DNA from: Actinomycetota bacterium
GTDB lineage: Bacteria; Actinomycetota; Actinomycetes; S36-B12; GCA-2699445
Assembly (NCBI GenBank): GCA_020438795.1
Contig: JAGQTY010000010.1
Span: forward strand, 37,071 to 101,070
Length of the DNA stretch: 64,000 nucleotides
Direction of reading: 5' to 3'
The notes under the pieces: generated by a model
What the model saw: the letters and a program-made list of their open reading frames with translations, nothing else
Databases searched by the model: none
Told to the model about the DNA's origin: nothing
Translations under genes and position numbers: made by a program
Shown here: positions 16,950-26,653 of the stretch, one piece after another
Layout of the letters: every line of letters starts with the position of its first letter
Numbering within the stretch: the stretch's first letter is position 1

Positions 16950-16955
16950 AGTCTA
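16950..16955 (-). promoter_or_regulatory. Probable -10 element of the DyP peroxidase promoter (leaderless)
   Basis: TAGACT on the minus strand, seven bases before the GTG start. No ribosome binding site. Confidence 0.5.
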
Positions 16956-17034
16956 TTGATCGGGCGCCGGTCGCGCACGCTGGCTGAACAGACAGCCGAC
17001 GAACAGTCGCCGGTCCCCAGGTGCGGGGTCCGTC

Positions 17035-17063
17035 TGGTCACGGTCGCGCCGGCGAGATAGGGT
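17035..17063 (+). promoter_or_regulatory. Probable encapsulin gene promoter
   Basis: TGGTCA (17035-17040), a 17-base spacer, then TAGGGT (17058-17063). Transcription would start near 17070, leaving a short leader with the ribosome site AAGGGG about eight bases before the ATG. Confidence 0.5.
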
Positions 17064-17087
17064 GTCGGCAAGGGAAGGGGTAGTGAC

Positions 17088-17888
17088 ATGGATCACTTGT
17101 TGCGTGGACTGGCGCCGATCAGCCAGGCCGGCTGGGAGGAGATCGAGTCCGAAGCCTCCCGGACGCTGCGGCACTTCCTGGCAGGCCGCAAACTGCTGGA
17201 CTACTCGGCCTCCGGCGGCTGGCAGCGGGGTGCGGTGGACCTCGGGCGCATCGATCCGGTGCAGGACGGCTCGGTCCGCCTGGCCAACCGGACCTCTGCC
17301 CCCATGACCGAGGTGCGGGTGGACTTCGTCGTAAGCCGCGACGAACTGGCCGCCGTTGATCGCGGCGCTGAGGATATGGACACCCAGCCGGTCATCGACG
17401 CCGCCCGCAGCGCCGCGCTGGCCGAGGACGACGCAGTCTTCGTCGGCAACTCCGAAGCGGGGATCAGGGGGATCCGGCAGGCCACACCGCACAAGACGAT
17501 CAAGATCGACAAGTCCCTGGACCGGTTCCCGCACAGCGTGGCCAAGGCCATCGATCTGCTGGCCGACGAGGGGATCGGCGGACCGTACGGGATCGGGATG
17601 GGGCCCCGGTGCTGGCAGGGTGTGATGGAGAGCAGCGAGGCGGGGGGTTACCCACTGCTCAAGCATCTGCGTCTGCTGCTCGACGGTCCCGTGGTCTGGG
17701 CCCCCTCGCTCAGCGGCGCGGTCGTGCTCTCGCAACGAGGGGGCGACTACGACATCGTCGGCGGCCAGGACTGGGCCATCGGCTATCAGAGCCACAACGA
17801 GGAGACTGTGACGCTCTACCTCGAGGAGACACTCGCCTTCCTGATCAACACTCCCGAGGCGGCCGTCCCGCTCGACTTCGCCGACTGA
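17088..17888 (+). CDS. Encapsulin shell protein (family 1, linocin M18-like)
   Basis: 266 residues, the usual length of family 1 encapsulins (HK97-fold nanocompartment shell). Conserved segments include MDHLLRGLAPISQAGWEEIE at the N-terminus, which forms the cargo-binding face, ARTLRHFLAGRKLLDY-like helix 2, PHKTIKID near 140 and the C-terminal QSHNEETVTLYLEETLAFLI. It would self-assemble into an icosahedral shell enclosing the DyP peroxidase encoded divergently, 145 bases away. Most DyP-encapsulin pairs are co-directional operons; here each gene has its own promoter. The stop is 19 bases from the convergent CPBP gene stop. Confidence 0.96.
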   Translation: MDHLLRGLAPISQAGWEEIESEASRTLRHFLAGRKLLDYSASGGWQRGAVDLGRIDPVQDGSVRLANRTSAPMTEVRVDFVVSRDELAAVDRGAEDMDTQPVIDAARSAALAEDDAVFVGNSEAGIRGIRQATPHKTIKIDKSLDRFPHSVAKAIDLLADEGIGGPYGIGMGPRCWQGVMESSEAGGYPLLKHLRLLLDGPVVWAPSLSGAVVLSQRGGDYDIVGGQDWAIGYQSHNEETVTLYLEETLAFLINTPEAAVPLDFAD

Positions 17889-17907
17889 TTCGCCAGACTG
17901 CGAACGG

Positions 17908-18606
17908 TCATTGGGTCAGGGCCAGGATGGCCAGGGCTCCGGGGGTGTTGTTGATCGCGTGCGCCACGATCGGAGCGCCGAGGGCCCGGGTACGGGATCG
18001 CAGCACGGCCAGCACTGCGCCGATCGCCAGCAGGATCAGCAACCGCGTCGGTTCGAAGTGGAAGACCGCGAACACGAGCGTGACCGTCACCCCGGTCGCC
18101 CACGCCCCCCAGCCAGCCTTGCGCAGTCCGGCCCACAGCATCCCCCGGAAGGCGATCTCCTCGGCTATCGGCGCACCGATCAGTGCGACCAGGGCGAACA
18201 GGTAGAGCTGCCAGGCCGCCCCGGAATCGGCAATCTCCTCGGCCACCTGGCCGGCGGCGGACTCCAGATCCGGCACGAACAACGAGGTGACCAGCGCCGC
18301 CAGCACCGATGCCAGCAAGGCGACCACGCCACCGAGCAACCCCCAGCCGAGATCTGCTGGGGTGAAGCGCCAGCCCAGGTCCAGGGCCCCGTTGCCCCGG
18401 CTGCGGGTGGCGTACAGGGGCCAGCCGATGAGGAAGAACCAGGGCGTGACGGTTCCCAGCAGCAGGACCGTCGCCAGGCCGAGGTTGGCGCCGGTCAGAC
18501 CGACGGCGACGACGATGCTGGTGAGCAGCGCCCCGACGATGGTGATGACACCGTCGGGGACGCCCCAGCGCGGCGGGCGCAGCACCCGCCCCCGGCGCTC
18601 GGCCAC
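17908..18606 (-). CDS. CPBP family intramembrane glutamic endopeptidase
   Basis: About 232 residues with six to eight hydrophobic segments and the ABI/CPBP motifs: EEIAFRG (motif 1, paired Glu and Arg), FHFEP (motif 2 with His) and HAINNT (motif 3 with His and Asn). These are the catalytic residues of Rce1-like intramembrane proteases. The start is uncertain. GTG at 18606 lies 43 bases after the ahcY stop and just before a positively charged stretch; no good ribosome site is seen. Same strand as ahcY, so probably co-transcribed. Substrate unknown; family members process prenylated proteins or bacteriocin-related peptides. Confidence 0.82.
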   Translation of the reverse strand: MAERRGRVLRPPRWGVPDGVITIVGALLTSIVVAVGLTGANLGLATVLLLGTVTPWFFLIGWPLYATRSRGNGALDLGWRFTPADLGWGLLGGVVALLASVLAALVTSLFVPDLESAAGQVAEEIADSGAAWQLYLFALVALIGAPIAEEIAFRGMLWAGLRKAGWGAWATGVTVTLVFAVFHFEPTRLLILLAIGAVLAVLRSRTRALGAPIVAHAINNTPGALAILALTQ

Positions 18607-18649
18607 CTGTACGGTGGCCGGGCAGCCGGGATAGTCGGCGGGAGCCGGC

Positions 18650-20080
<1,431 letters not shown>

Positions 20081-20283
20081 GTTTCCTCTTGATTGTTCGG
20101 TTGATCCCCACGAACGTCCCGAGGCTTCGATGGTCCGCTCAGGCCAGTGTAACCACGGCTGCACGGTTGCGGGCCTGACATGCTGCCTGTGGCCGGTCCG
20201 CAGGATCCGGTCTGCCATGGACTGCTGCGCTGATCGTGGCGCCACCCTGCCTCCCGACGGTCCTGCTGGCACGATCCGGGAAC

Positions 20284-21003
20284 ATGAAACCACTCATCGC
20301 CATCACAGGAGCCAGTTCCGGCATCGGAGCCGCGGCCGCCGCCTCATTCTCGGAGTCGGGTCACCCCTTGCTGCTACTCGCCCGGCGGGCTGACCGGATG
20401 GCGAGCCTGGGGCTGCCCAACACGATCATTGCCGAGGTGGACGTGCGCGACCGCGCGGCCCTGCAGGACGCAGTGGCTGACGCTGAGACTCAGTACGGGC
20501 CCCTGGACTGTCTGGTCAACAACGCGGGGCTGATGCAGCTCGGCGAACTCGCGTCCCAGGACCCCGTCGAGTACGAGGCAATGGTGGGTGTGAACATCCT
20601 CGGTGTTCTCAACGGCTGCAGTGTGGCGCTGGCCTCGATGGCGGAGGCCGGACGGGGCACCATCATCAATGTCAGTTCTCTCGCGGGCCGCAAGGCATAC
20701 CCGAACCATGTTGCCTACGTGGGCACCAAGTTCGCAGTCACCGGGCTCACGGAGAACCTGCGCCAGGAGGTCGCGGGGAGCAATATCCGCGTGAGCGTGG
20801 TGGAGCCGGGGGCGGTGGAGACGGAGTTGCTCGGGCACACCACGTCTTCGGACCTCATCAGCGGCTACGAGCAGTGGAAGGACAGCATCGGCGGGGCACT
20901 GGACGCCGATGCCGTGGTGCGGGCCATCCGATACATCTACGACCAGCCGCAGTCGGTCTGCATCCGCGAAGTCGTGCTCGCCAGCACCGGACAGGAAGGC
21001 TGA
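20284..21003 (+). CDS. Short-chain dehydrogenase/reductase
   Basis: 239-residue classical SDR. Cofactor loop TGASSGIG at 9-16, NNAG in the fourth strand region, catalytic Ser in [21 protein letters not shown] and the YxxxK pair within the same segment. An Arg-rich stretch after strand 2 (LARRADRM) suggests NADP preference. ATG 20284 is the start that brings the first strand to the N-terminus. It lies divergent to ahcY and convergent with the CDF gene, 15 bases from its stop. Substrate unknown. Confidence 0.9.
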   Translation: MKPLIAITGASSGIGAAAAASFSESGHPLLLLARRADRMASLGLPNTIIAEVDVRDRAALQDAVADAETQYGPLDCLVNNAGLMQLGELASQDPVEYEAMVGVNILGVLNGCSVALASMAEAGRGTIINVSSLAGRKAYPNHVAYVGTKFAVTGLTENLRQEVAGSNIRVSVVEPGAVETELLGHTTSSDLISGYEQWKDSIGGALDADAVVRAIRYIYDQPQSVCIREVVLASTGQEG

Positions 21004-21018
21004 GTCCGGGAGCCCGCC

Positions 21019-21990
21019 TCAGGCCTCCGATGACGCTGGGCCCCCCTCACCACCTTCCGGCGACTCCGGGGCCCTGGCCGGATCGTAGATGTCTGGTTCC
21101 AGGTAGACGACACAGTCCAAGGACGTGAGCGCGGCCCGGACAGAGCGTTCCGCCCTGTCGATGATGGCGGCCACCTCATCGGCCCGGTCAGTGGCCGTTA
21201 CGGCGATCTTGGCCGCCACGAGAAGGTCATCGGGCCCGAGGTGCAGGGTACGCATATGGATCACTCGATCCACACCGTCAGTGTCGCTGAGCGCATGCGT
21301 GATGGCCACGACTTGCTCCGGCAGAGCACCCTCACCGGTGAGCAGCGAGGACACTTCCGCGGCGAGGAAGAGCGCGATGATGATCAGCAGCACACCGACA
21401 GCGGCGGCCCCGACGCCGTCCCAGCGACCGTTGCCGGTGATCGTGGCCATGGTTACGCCGAAAGTGGCGAATGCGAGTCCGATCACGGCCCCGGTGTCCT
21501 CGAGGAGGATCACCGGCAGTTCGGGATTGCGCGTGTGCCGGACGAACCCGAACACCGAACGCCGGCCTCGCGATCGATTGGCCTCCCTGAACGCGGTGCG
21601 CAGCGACAGTCCCTCCAGGACGATCGCCACACCGAGAACCACGAAGGCCACGATCGGATCGTTCAGCTCCTCGGGGTGCTGAATCTTGTGCCACCCCTCG
21701 TAGAGGGAGAAGACGCCACCCACGAGGAACAGCACGATCGCCACAAGGAAGGCGTAGACGTATCTGAGCCTCCCGTAGCCGAACGGATGCTCGGCGTCCC
21801 GCTCACGCTCAGAACGCTTCTTCCCGATCAGCAGGAGGACCTGATTCGCGCTGTCTGCGACCGAGTGGATGCCTTCGGTGAGCATCGAGGAGGATCCGGT
21901 GACAGCCCAGGCGACGAACTTGGCGATGGCCACACCGATGTTGGCGGCCAGGGCAGCCAGAACGGCCTTGGTACCCCCCTCGGTGCTCAT
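21019..21990 (-). CDS. Cation diffusion facilitator (CDF) family divalent-metal transporter
   Basis: 323 residues. Four or more hydrophobic segments, the CDF motif MLTEGIHSVADSANQ near 36-50 with His and Asp ligands, HPFGYGR near 68-74, and a C-terminal cytoplasmic domain (HMRTLHLGPDDLLVAAKI). It would export Zn, Fe, Mn or similar ions by proton antiport. The ATG overlaps the manA stop (ATGA), so it is the last gene of the pmm-Trm112-manA operon. Linking a metal exporter to a metal-dependent isomerase is suggestive but unproven. Confidence 0.92.
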   Translation of the reverse strand: MSTEGGTKAVLAALAANIGVAIAKFVAWAVTGSSSMLTEGIHSVADSANQVLLLIGKKRSERERDAEHPFGYGRLRYVYAFLVAIVLFLVGGVFSLYEGWHKIQHPEELNDPIVAFVVLGVAIVLEGLSLRTAFREANRSRGRRSVFGFVRHTRNPELPVILLEDTGAVIGLAFATFGVTMATITGNGRWDGVGAAAVGVLLIIIALFLAAEVSSLLTGEGALPEQVVAITHALSDTDGVDRVIHMRTLHLGPDDLLVAAKIAVTATDRADEVAAIIDRAERSVRAALTSLDCVVYLEPDIYDPARAPESPEGGEGGPASSEA

Positions 21991-23051
21991 CCCTTCGGGA
22001 TCTCCTGGCTCACAAGGACGGAGTGTCCGTGCGCCATGATGTCAGCGTTGGGGCATTCGGGCGCAAGCACGAGCGCCTGTCCCGCTTCCACCGTCGTCTC
22101 CGTGTCATCCACGGCCACGGTGACTCCCCCGGCGATGGCGAGCACCAGCCGGTAGTTCCCGCTCTTGGTCCGATGAGGGTCGTTGGTGATGAACGTGACC
22201 CGGAAGGGCGCGTCTGCCGGCGCGTACTCGCCGTCAGAGGGTGTGGTGATCAGCTGCGGTTCGATCTCCTCGGAGACCGCCTGCAATGCATGTCCGAGTG
22301 CCACGGTCTTGGAGGTGAGACCCATCCGCAGAACATTGTCCGAGGAGGTCATCACTTCCACACCCAGGCCGTCGACGTAGGCGTGCGGAACCCCAGCGGG
22401 CAGGTACACGGCATCGCCCTTTTGCAAGCTGCGGGCCTGCAGGAGCGCGGCCACCGCGACCCCCGGATCGTCACCGAACTTGTCGGCCACGGCGAACATC
22501 ACTGCACTGCTGACCTCGTCCACTCCTGCGGCGGCATCGGCCCAGGTCTGCGCGGGGGCGCTGATCCGGTGCTGGTCGAAGAGCATCTCGATCACCTTGC
22601 GACGCTCCCCGGACTCGATCGCCGACAGCAGATCGTCGGTGGCACCGACGCTGCTGAGAATCGTCCCGGCCTCTTCCAGAGAACGCCAGCCCACGAGGGC
22701 CAGGAAGTCCTGAAGCGCGATGAGCATCTCGACCTTCTCGATGTCATCGGACAGCAGATCCGCCTGCTCGGCCCGCCAGGCGATCGCCTGATCAGCTGTG
22801 GGGTGGACCTGCAGCGAGAGTGGCGTGGCAGCGGCGAGGATCTTGGTCAGGAGCGGGACTTCACCCAGGACTGAGTCCAGCGTTGTACTGGAGCCCAGCA
22901 ACGGTGACGGCGCGCTGGGATGGGCGCCGAACCAGAGTTCGGCCTGCGGACCGTCCGTGGTCACGCGGGTCCATTCGCTCAGCCCGTTGTGAATACCCCA
23001 GTCATAGGGGCGCATGACGCCCTCGATCGCGATGGGGCGGTTGGTTCTCAT
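21987..23051 (-). CDS. manA: Mannose-6-phosphate isomerase, class I
   Basis: Interconverts fructose-6-phosphate and mannose-6-phosphate, the entry to GDP-mannose. 354 residues, type I phosphomannose isomerase cupin fold. The zinc site is visible in PLSLQVHPT and PAGVPHAYVDGLGVEVM (His and Glu ligands). The family start (MRTNRPIAIEGVMRPYDWG) places the ATG at 23051, overlapping the Trm112-like stop as ATGA. Downstream it overlaps the CDF gene by four bases. With Pmm upstream and ManC at 35-36 kb the full route to GDP-mannose is present in the window. Confidence 0.94.
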   Translation of the reverse strand: MRTNRPIAIEGVMRPYDWGIHNGLSEWTRVTTDGPQAELWFGAHPSAPSPLLGSSTTLDSVLGEVPLLTKILAAATPLSLQVHPTADQAIAWRAEQADLLSDDIEKVEMLIALQDFLALVGWRSLEEAGTILSSVGATDDLLSAIESGERRKVIEMLFDQHRISAPAQTWADAAAGVDEVSSAVMFAVADKFGDDPGVAVAALLQARSLQKGDAVYLPAGVPHAYVDGLGVEVMTSSDNVLRMGLTSKTVALGHALQAVSEEIEPQLITTPSDGEYAPADAPFRVTFITNDPHRTKSGNYRLVLAIAGGVTVAVDDTETTVEAGQALVLAPECPNADIMAHGHSVLVSQEIPKG

Positions 23052-23209
23052 GAGTGCTCCCCTGCCAGCATCACGGGCATTCCGTCGATGACGTCGTACC
23101 GTTCCCCGCATACGGTGCAGACCAGCACGGGTGGGTCCTCACGCAACCGGCCGTGATCGGCCCGAGGGCAGCGCAGAATCTCGAGCAGCGCCGCCGATAC
23201 CTCACTCAT
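23048..23209 (-). CDS. Trm112-like small zinc-finger-type protein
   Basis: A 53-residue gene. It starts ATG 23209 and overlaps the pmm stop by eight bases (ATGAGTGA), and it ends overlapping manA by ATGA. The protein has LLEILRCP at 8-15, VLVCTVCGERYDV at 28-40 and DGMPVMLAGE at the C-terminus. This is the bacterial Trm112-like / YcaR pattern: one Cys in the first finger half and C-x2-C in the second. Such proteins are thought to be small activators or stability partners for enzymes; a partner here is not known. The same small gene sits between pmm and manA in several actinobacteria. Confidence 0.85.
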   Translation of the reverse strand: MSEVSAALLEILRCPRADHGRLREDPPVLVCTVCGERYDVIDGMPVMLAGEHS

Positions 23210-24593
23210 CTCGTATCACCGCCAGGACTTCGGCCACCTTCTCCGACAGGATATCGGCACTGTCCGCCTCGACGTTCAGCCGGAGCAGCGGTTCGGTGTT
23301 GGACGGTCTGACGTTGAACCACGCGTCGGGTCCCGTGAACGTGAGGCCGTCGAGATCATCGACCTGATACTGATCCGAGAAGGCGGCCCGGACACGTGCC
23401 AGAGCGGCCGGCACGTCGGAGACCTCGGAGTTGATCTCACCGCTGGCCGCGTAGCGGCTGTACTGGGAGACCAGCTCGGACAGCGGGGTCCCGGGCGGGG
23501 TCTCACCCAGCATCGCGATCACGTTGAGAGCAGCCAGCATCCCGGAGTCGGCCCGCCAGAAGTCCCGGAAGTAGAAGTGCCCGGAGTGCTCGCCCCCGAA
23601 CGCTGCGCCGGACTCGGCCATCTTCGCCTTGATGAACGAGTGCCCGACCCGGGTGCGCAGGGGCACCCCACCGAGTTCAGCCACGATCTCGGGGACCGCC
23701 CTGCTGGTGATCAGGTTGTGGATGATGGTGGCGCCGGGCTCCCGCTGCAGCACGCGAGCGGCGATCATCGATGTGATGGTCGACGGTGAGACAAGATCAC
23801 CGCGCTCGTCCACCACGAAACACCGATCGGCGTCCCCGTCGAACGCCAGGCCGAGGTCTGCGCCGACCTGCACCACTCGCTGCTGCAGATCGACCAGGTT
23901 CGCCGGATCGATCGGGTTGGCCTCATGGTTGGGGAAGGTGCCGTCGAGCTCGAAGTAGATCGGCATCACGGTGAGTGGGACCGGCGGCAGTCCCGCCTCA
24001 GTACCGAGCACAGCCAGGGCGGTGTGACCGGCCATGCCGTTCCCCGCATCGACCACCACCCGCAGCGGCCTGATCCCGGAGATGTCCACCAGGCTGCGCA
24101 GGAACTCCGCATAGTCGGGCAGCAGATCACGGTGGCGCACTTCTCCCCGAGTCGGACCGGGCGGCGGCACCCGGCCCTCGGCGATCATGGTTCTGATCTC
24201 GGCCAGGCCCGTCTCCTCCCCGACCGGCGAGGCCCCAGCACGGCACAGCTTGATCCCGTTGTACCGGGCGGGGTTGTGACTGGCAGTGAACATCGCGCCG
24301 GGCAGGCCCAGACGTCCCGCGGCGAAGTAGAGGCCGTCGGTGGAGCACAACCCGATCTGGATGACGTCGCAGCCCTGCTCGGTCACTCCTTCGGTGAACG
24401 CCTCCACCAGTTCCGGGCCGCTGGGGCGCATGTCGTTGCCGATGACGACGGCTCCGGGGCCCCCCGCATCGGTCCTGATCCCGAGGACCTCGACGAAGCT
24501 CGCTCCCACGTCGTGAGCCAGTCGGGCGTCCAGCTGGTCCGGGACCACCCCTCGGACGTCATATGCCTTAATGATTGAATTCAGATCCGTCAC
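23202..24593 (-). CDS. Phosphomannomutase / phosphoglucomutase family protein
   Basis: Converts mannose-6-phosphate to mannose-1-phosphate. 463 residues with the four alpha-D-phosphohexomutase domains: KAYDVRG at 9-15, active-site phosphoserine S105 in TASHNP, metal loop DGDADR near 247 and the phosphate-binding RPSNTEPLLRLN in domain 4. GTG 24593 has TAGGCT seven bases upstream and no ribosome site, suggesting a leaderless operon mRNA for pmm, the Trm112-like gene, manA and the CDF gene. Equivalent to the mycobacterial manB by position; a true phosphoglucomutase activity cannot be excluded. Confidence 0.92.
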   Translation of the reverse strand: MTDLNSIIKAYDVRGVVPDQLDARLAHDVGASFVEVLGIRTDAGGPGAVVIGNDMRPSGPELVEAFTEGVTEQGCDVIQIGLCSTDGLYFAAGRLGLPGAMFTASHNPARYNGIKLCRAGASPVGEETGLAEIRTMIAEGRVPPPGPTRGEVRHRDLLPDYAEFLRSLVDISGIRPLRVVVDAGNGMAGHTALAVLGTEAGLPPVPLTVMPIYFELDGTFPNHEANPIDPANLVDLQQRVVQVGADLGLAFDGDADRCFVVDERGDLVSPSTITSMIAARVLQREPGATIIHNLITSRAVPEIVAELGGVPLRTRVGHSFIKAKMAESGAAFGGEHSGHFYFRDFWRADSGMLAALNVIAMLGETPPGTPLSELVSQYSRYAASGEINSEVSDVPAALARVRAAFSDQYQVDDLDGLTFTGPDAWFNVRPSNTEPLLRLNVEADSADILSEKVAEVLAVIRDE

Positions 24594-24600
24594 CCGTCGG

Positions 24601-24606
24601 AGCCTA
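24601..24606 (-). promoter_or_regulatory. Probable -10 element of the pmm-manA operon (leaderless)
   Basis: TAGGCT on the minus strand, then seven bases, then GTG. No Shine-Dalgarno sequence. Confidence 0.45.
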
Positions 24607-24671
24607 CCGAGGATCGGCGGATTCTCACATCATTGGGGCCATTTGGGCCAACGCGCCGCAGCCCCGGTGAC

Positions 24672-25046
24672 TCAGGCCTCCGCGTCGCGCAGAACGCGCA
24701 GGTGACCGCGCCGGTTGACCTCGAGCGTCCCGACCGGAGGTGGGCCCGGCTGCTCGGGCTCGTCGGACTCCCGGGGCCTGCCCGCCTCACGCACTGCGTC
24801 AGCCAGTGCTTCGAGATCGTCCGAACTGGGCTTCAGAGCCTCGGGATCCAGTTTGAGCCGGACCACCTCCCAGCCCCGCGGGACAGTCAGTGTCTCACTG
24901 TGTTCCTGGCACAGATCGAAGTAGTGCGGCTCGGCATAGGTCGCCAATGGCCCCAGGTAGGCGGTGCAGTCGGCATAGGCGTACGTGAGCGTGGCGACAG
25001 CAGACCGAGTGCACATCGGCTTGCTGCATTTGCGTGCGAGACTCAC
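24672..25046 (-). CDS. DUF3499 family protein
   Basis: 124 residues. The conserved block runs from KCSKPMCTRSAVATLTYAYAD through YAEPHYFDLCQEHSETLTVPRGWEVVRL. Three or four Cys/His clusters (CSKPMC, C..H) look like a small zinc-binding fold. It is conserved in actinobacteria beside manB and whiB2 and has no known function. GTG 25046 fits the family start and has TACCTT exactly six bases upstream, so I prefer it to ATG 25064. The last 45 residues are acidic and Pro-rich. Confidence 0.85.
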   Translation of the reverse strand: MSLARKCSKPMCTRSAVATLTYAYADCTAYLGPLATYAEPHYFDLCQEHSETLTVPRGWEVVRLKLDPEALKPSSDDLEALADAVREAGRPRESDEPEQPGPPPVGTLEVNRRGHLRVLRDAEA

Positions 25047-25052
25047 AGAAGT

Positions 25053-25058
25053 AAGGTA
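25053..25058 (-). promoter_or_regulatory. Probable -10 element for the DUF3499 gene (leaderless)
   Basis: TACCTT on the minus strand, then six bases (ACTTCT), then GTG. Confidence 0.45.
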
Positions 25059-25081
25059 TCGCATGAACCTCGGGCGCCTTC

Positions 25082-26653
25082 TCAATGGCTGCGTGTCGAG
25101 CCCGCCAAGCCGTATTGCGATTGTGCATCGGGAAGGCGGATGAACGGTGAGACCCGCTCCAGTGGGTAGCCGGTCAGAGCGCTGTGGCCCGAGCGTTGCA
25201 CGAATGTGGCGTAGACATCGCCGGCACCCTCGATGTCGGACACGAGCAGGGAATAGGGTTCCTTGCCCTCAGCTGACACGCTCACCTCCACGGGCTCGCC
25301 CTCCGGGAGGACCGCGGCGTCGACCTCGGTCACCTCACTGCCCGAGAGTCGGGAGACGCTCGCCCGCGAGTCCCCTCCGATCGCGATCAGCGTGACCACG
25401 GTGTCCCCGTTCGGCAACACGCCACCGGCGACTCCGGTACTGGTGAGCCGTTCTCCGGCGCGCAGCCATACGATGTCCGAGCCGTCATCCCGTGCAGCCT
25501 CGATGGCGCGATCGACCTTGATCTCGAGCTCCCGGCGCTCGGCGGGCTTCTTGGCGGCATCCAGCTCCGCCTGGGCGTCTGCCACGGCCTGCTTGCGGGA
25601 CTCCAGCGAACTGGCCTCCTCGCGGGTCTGCATGTTCGCCGAGGCGAGTACGGGCACATCAGAAGTGATGACGATGGTTGCCGCGGAGTCGCCCAGCTGC
25701 TTGCTGAGATCGACCGTGCGCAGACGCTCCCCACGCACCGGGATGCTCTGGCCGCCCGCCACCTCCTTCAGTCCGTCCTGGGTGATCGCGGTGACCTGGA
25801 CGTTCGCGCGCTCCGACGGTGACAGCAGCAGAAGTTCGCGTGTTCCGGGACCGGACGGAAGGCCGGTGATGATGGATCGACGAGCGGGCCGACCGGACGG
25901 GGGGATGATCTCGATCCCGCGCGGCGTGAGATCCTCCATCCGGTCGTCGACGATGAACGGGCTGACCAGGCCGAATCGCGTCGTGACGTGGACCGCCAGC
26001 GCTGCCATTCCCGGGGCGACGGCGTCGAGCTTCACCTCGGCCCGGTCGTTCGCGGGCACCGCCACTCCGTCGGTGCCACTGGTCTCGACCGCACCGTCGA
26101 TCCCAACCACGGTCACCTCAGCCACAGCATCGGAATCGGTCGGGTTCACCAGCACAAGCTTGCCCCGCTGGCCCGGCTGGGTCGCGCCACCGAGCAGCCA
26201 GGCCTCGGTGATGGGGCCGGTGCACTGCACGTTGGCGAGTCCCCTGCCCTCACCCTTGCTGTCCACGGACGTACGAGCAGCGAAGGAGCCCGGCGCCAGG
26301 CCGTCCAGTGCGGTCGCAACCGCCATTGCCGCCTCACCGGTGGGAAAGGCAGCGGTGGACCCGGCCGACGCCAGATCGCCGAGGGTCGCAGCCCCGGGAG
26401 TGCCGACGATGGAGAAGGAGCCCTCGTCACTCTGACCGTCGACCCCGGGGACGCTGGTAAGCGCCACGCTGGTCGTGGTGTCGCTGCCCGAACGCAGCTC
26501 GGGGCAGGCCAGGGCGACCGAGTTCACGACGTTTCGCTGCACCTGCGCGTTGGCCGAGCCCTGATCGTGACCCGCATAGGACATGCCCGCTGCCACGACC
26601 CCACCGCTCACGGCCAGAATGCCCATGATGGCGATCCCGCTTCTCACGCTCAT
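25082..26653 (-). CDS. DUF5719 family secreted or anchored protein
   Basis: 523 residues. A hydrophobic signal segment lies at about 4-28 (SGIAIMGILAVSGGVVAAGMSYAG), with no lipobox. The rest is extracytoplasmic, built of repeated beta-rich modules (WLLGGATQPGQRGKLVLVNPTDSDAVAEV; TGLPSGPGTRELLLLSPSERANVQV). A strongly charged helical insert at about 345-385 (SRKQAVADAQAELDAAKK ... KVDRAIEAARDDG) interrupts the modules. The ATG overlaps the stop of the large glycosyltransferase (ATGA), so the two are coupled. This gene pair next to whiB2 is common in actinobacteria; its role in the envelope is unknown. Confidence 0.78.
   Translation of the reverse strand: MSVRSGIAIMGILAVSGGVVAAGMSYAGHDQGSANAQVQRNVVNSVALACPELRSGSDTTTSVALTSVPGVDGQSDEGSFSIVGTPGAATLGDLASAGSTAAFPTGEAAMAVATALDGLAPGSFAARTSVDSKGEGRGLANVQCTGPITEAWLLGGATQPGQRGKLVLVNPTDSDAVAEVTVVGIDGAVETSGTDGVAVPANDRAEVKLDAVAPGMAALAVHVTTRFGLVSPFIVDDRMEDLTPRGIEIIPPSGRPARRSIITGLPSGPGTRELLLLSPSERANVQVTAITQDGLKEVAGGQSIPVRGERLRTVDLSKQLGDSAATIVITSDVPVLASANMQTREEASSLESRKQAVADAQAELDAAKKPAERRELEIKVDRAIEAARDDGSDIVWLRAGERLTSTGVAGGVLPNGDTVVTLIAIGGDSRASVSRLSGSEVTEVDAAVLPEGEPVEVSVSAEGKEPYSLLVSDIEGAGDVYATFVQRSGHSALTGYPLERVSPFIRLPDAQSQYGLAGSTRSH

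Noticed and set aside
20081..20283. SAH riboswitch in the ahcY leader
   Set aside because: The 203 bases upstream of ahcY were read on the minus strand; the conserved core and pseudoknot of the SAH class were not found.
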